Shown: positions 63,891-64,000 of the stretch, one piece after another
How positions within the stretch are numbered: the stretch's first letter is position 1
How the letters are laid out: each line of letters opens with the position of its first letter
The notes under the pieces: generated by a model
What the model was told of the DNA's origin: nothing
The model's database searches: none
What the model saw: the letters and a program-made list of their open reading frames with translations, nothing else
NCBI GenBank assembly: GCA_036395835.1
Contig: DASWCW010000036.1
Location: forward strand, 5,478-69,477
Direction: 5' to 3'
DNA from: AP-16 sp036395835
GTDB lineage: Bacteria; Pseudomonadota; Alphaproteobacteria; Rhizobiales; Xanthobacteraceae
Length of the DNA: 64,000 nucleotides
Made by a program: the position numbers and the translations under genes

Positions 63891-64000
63891 TCAAGCCGCC
63901 CGCTTCACCCAAACCTTGTTGTCGTGAAACGCCGCGCCGCCGAACGGCGCGATGGCGTCCGCCCCGGTGAGCGTGTTGATCCCGCGCCCGTCCTCGAACG
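63891..64000 (-). CDS. Molybdopterin oxidoreductase family protein, C-terminal fragment
   Basis: Only the last 36 residues lie in the window: FEDGRGINTLTGADAIAPFG followed by GAAFHDNKVWVKRAA and a TGA stop at 63893-63891. The sequence resembles the C-terminal MopB domain end of bacterial molybdopterin oxidoreductases (INTLTGxDxxxxFGGxxFHxxxVxV). The identification rests on this short tail. Confidence 0.6.
   Translation of the reverse strand, partial: FEDGRGINTLTGADAIAPFGGAAFHDNKVWVKRAA

Noticed and set aside
1..64000. tRNA, rRNA, tmRNA, RNase P RNA or SRP RNA genes.
   Set aside because: No cloverleaf or signature sequence of these RNAs was recognised by eye in the intergenic gaps; a covariance-model scan would settle it.

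Overview
The window is a GC-rich chromosomal segment of an alphaproteobacterium. It most resembles a Rhizobiales (Hyphomicrobiales) member of the Bradyrhizobiaceae/Xanthobacteraceae type. The grounds are inferential: the gene order amiC-mrcA-prfB beside rne, the run pgsA-perM-hda-ppk-ppx plus rnd/aspS, DUF2155 and NDUFA12-type genes, a cobalamin-dependent nrdJ, and several families of GC-rich palindromic repeats typical of that group. No rRNA, tRNA, CRISPR array or intact transposon was found.

Layout. 1-5.5 kb (minus strand): the start of an Lhr-type helicase gene, then prfB (RF2, with a programmed +1 frameshift), mrcA (PBP1A) and amiC, a cell-wall/translation cluster. 6.3-20 kb (mostly plus): rne, a bifunctional aldolase/dehydrogenase, a secreted hypothetical protein, a methyltransferase, a small GIY-YIG nuclease set between inverted REP palindromes, a minus-strand aminotransferase, an M48-TPR protease with a DsbA-like thioredoxin, then aroQ-accB-accC and aat. 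20-25 kb (minus): DUF2155, NDUFA12-type protein and opgG-opgH for periplasmic glucans. 25.8-30 kb: nrdJ behind a long structured-looking leader and carrying two in-frame palindromic insertions, then a 49-residue membrane peptide. 30-31.5 kb: a small AT-richer island with a broken IS110 transposase and a membrane-anchored trypsin-fold protein lacking two triad residues. 31.6-42.9 kb: accessory metabolism and stress genes, including flavin monooxygenase, GST, amidase, an arsR-DUF899-DUF899 operon with paired operators, MscS, hydrolase, a Tat-exported superoxide dismutase and an XRE regulator. 43-49 kb (minus): maeB, speD and speE (spermidine synthesis), and aspS. 49.4-61.5 kb: a TPP enzyme, rnd, two tandem amidases, ppx, ppk, hda, an AI-2E/PerM family protein and pgsA. 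61.8-64 kb: purN, a GST, a cold-shock gene and the end of a molybdopterin oxidoreductase.

The most informative observations are about how the genome is shaped. Palindromic elements lie between genes and inside nrdJ without breaking its frame. A GIY-YIG nuclease gene occupies the spacer position of an inverted REP pair whose gene-less twin lies between speD and speE. The amidase pair arose by a duplication that also copied the last codons of ppx, leaving a short fossil between the copies. No complete new multi-gene defence or biosynthetic system can be claimed. The GIY-YIG/REP unit and the pseudoprotease island are the best candidates for something undescribed.
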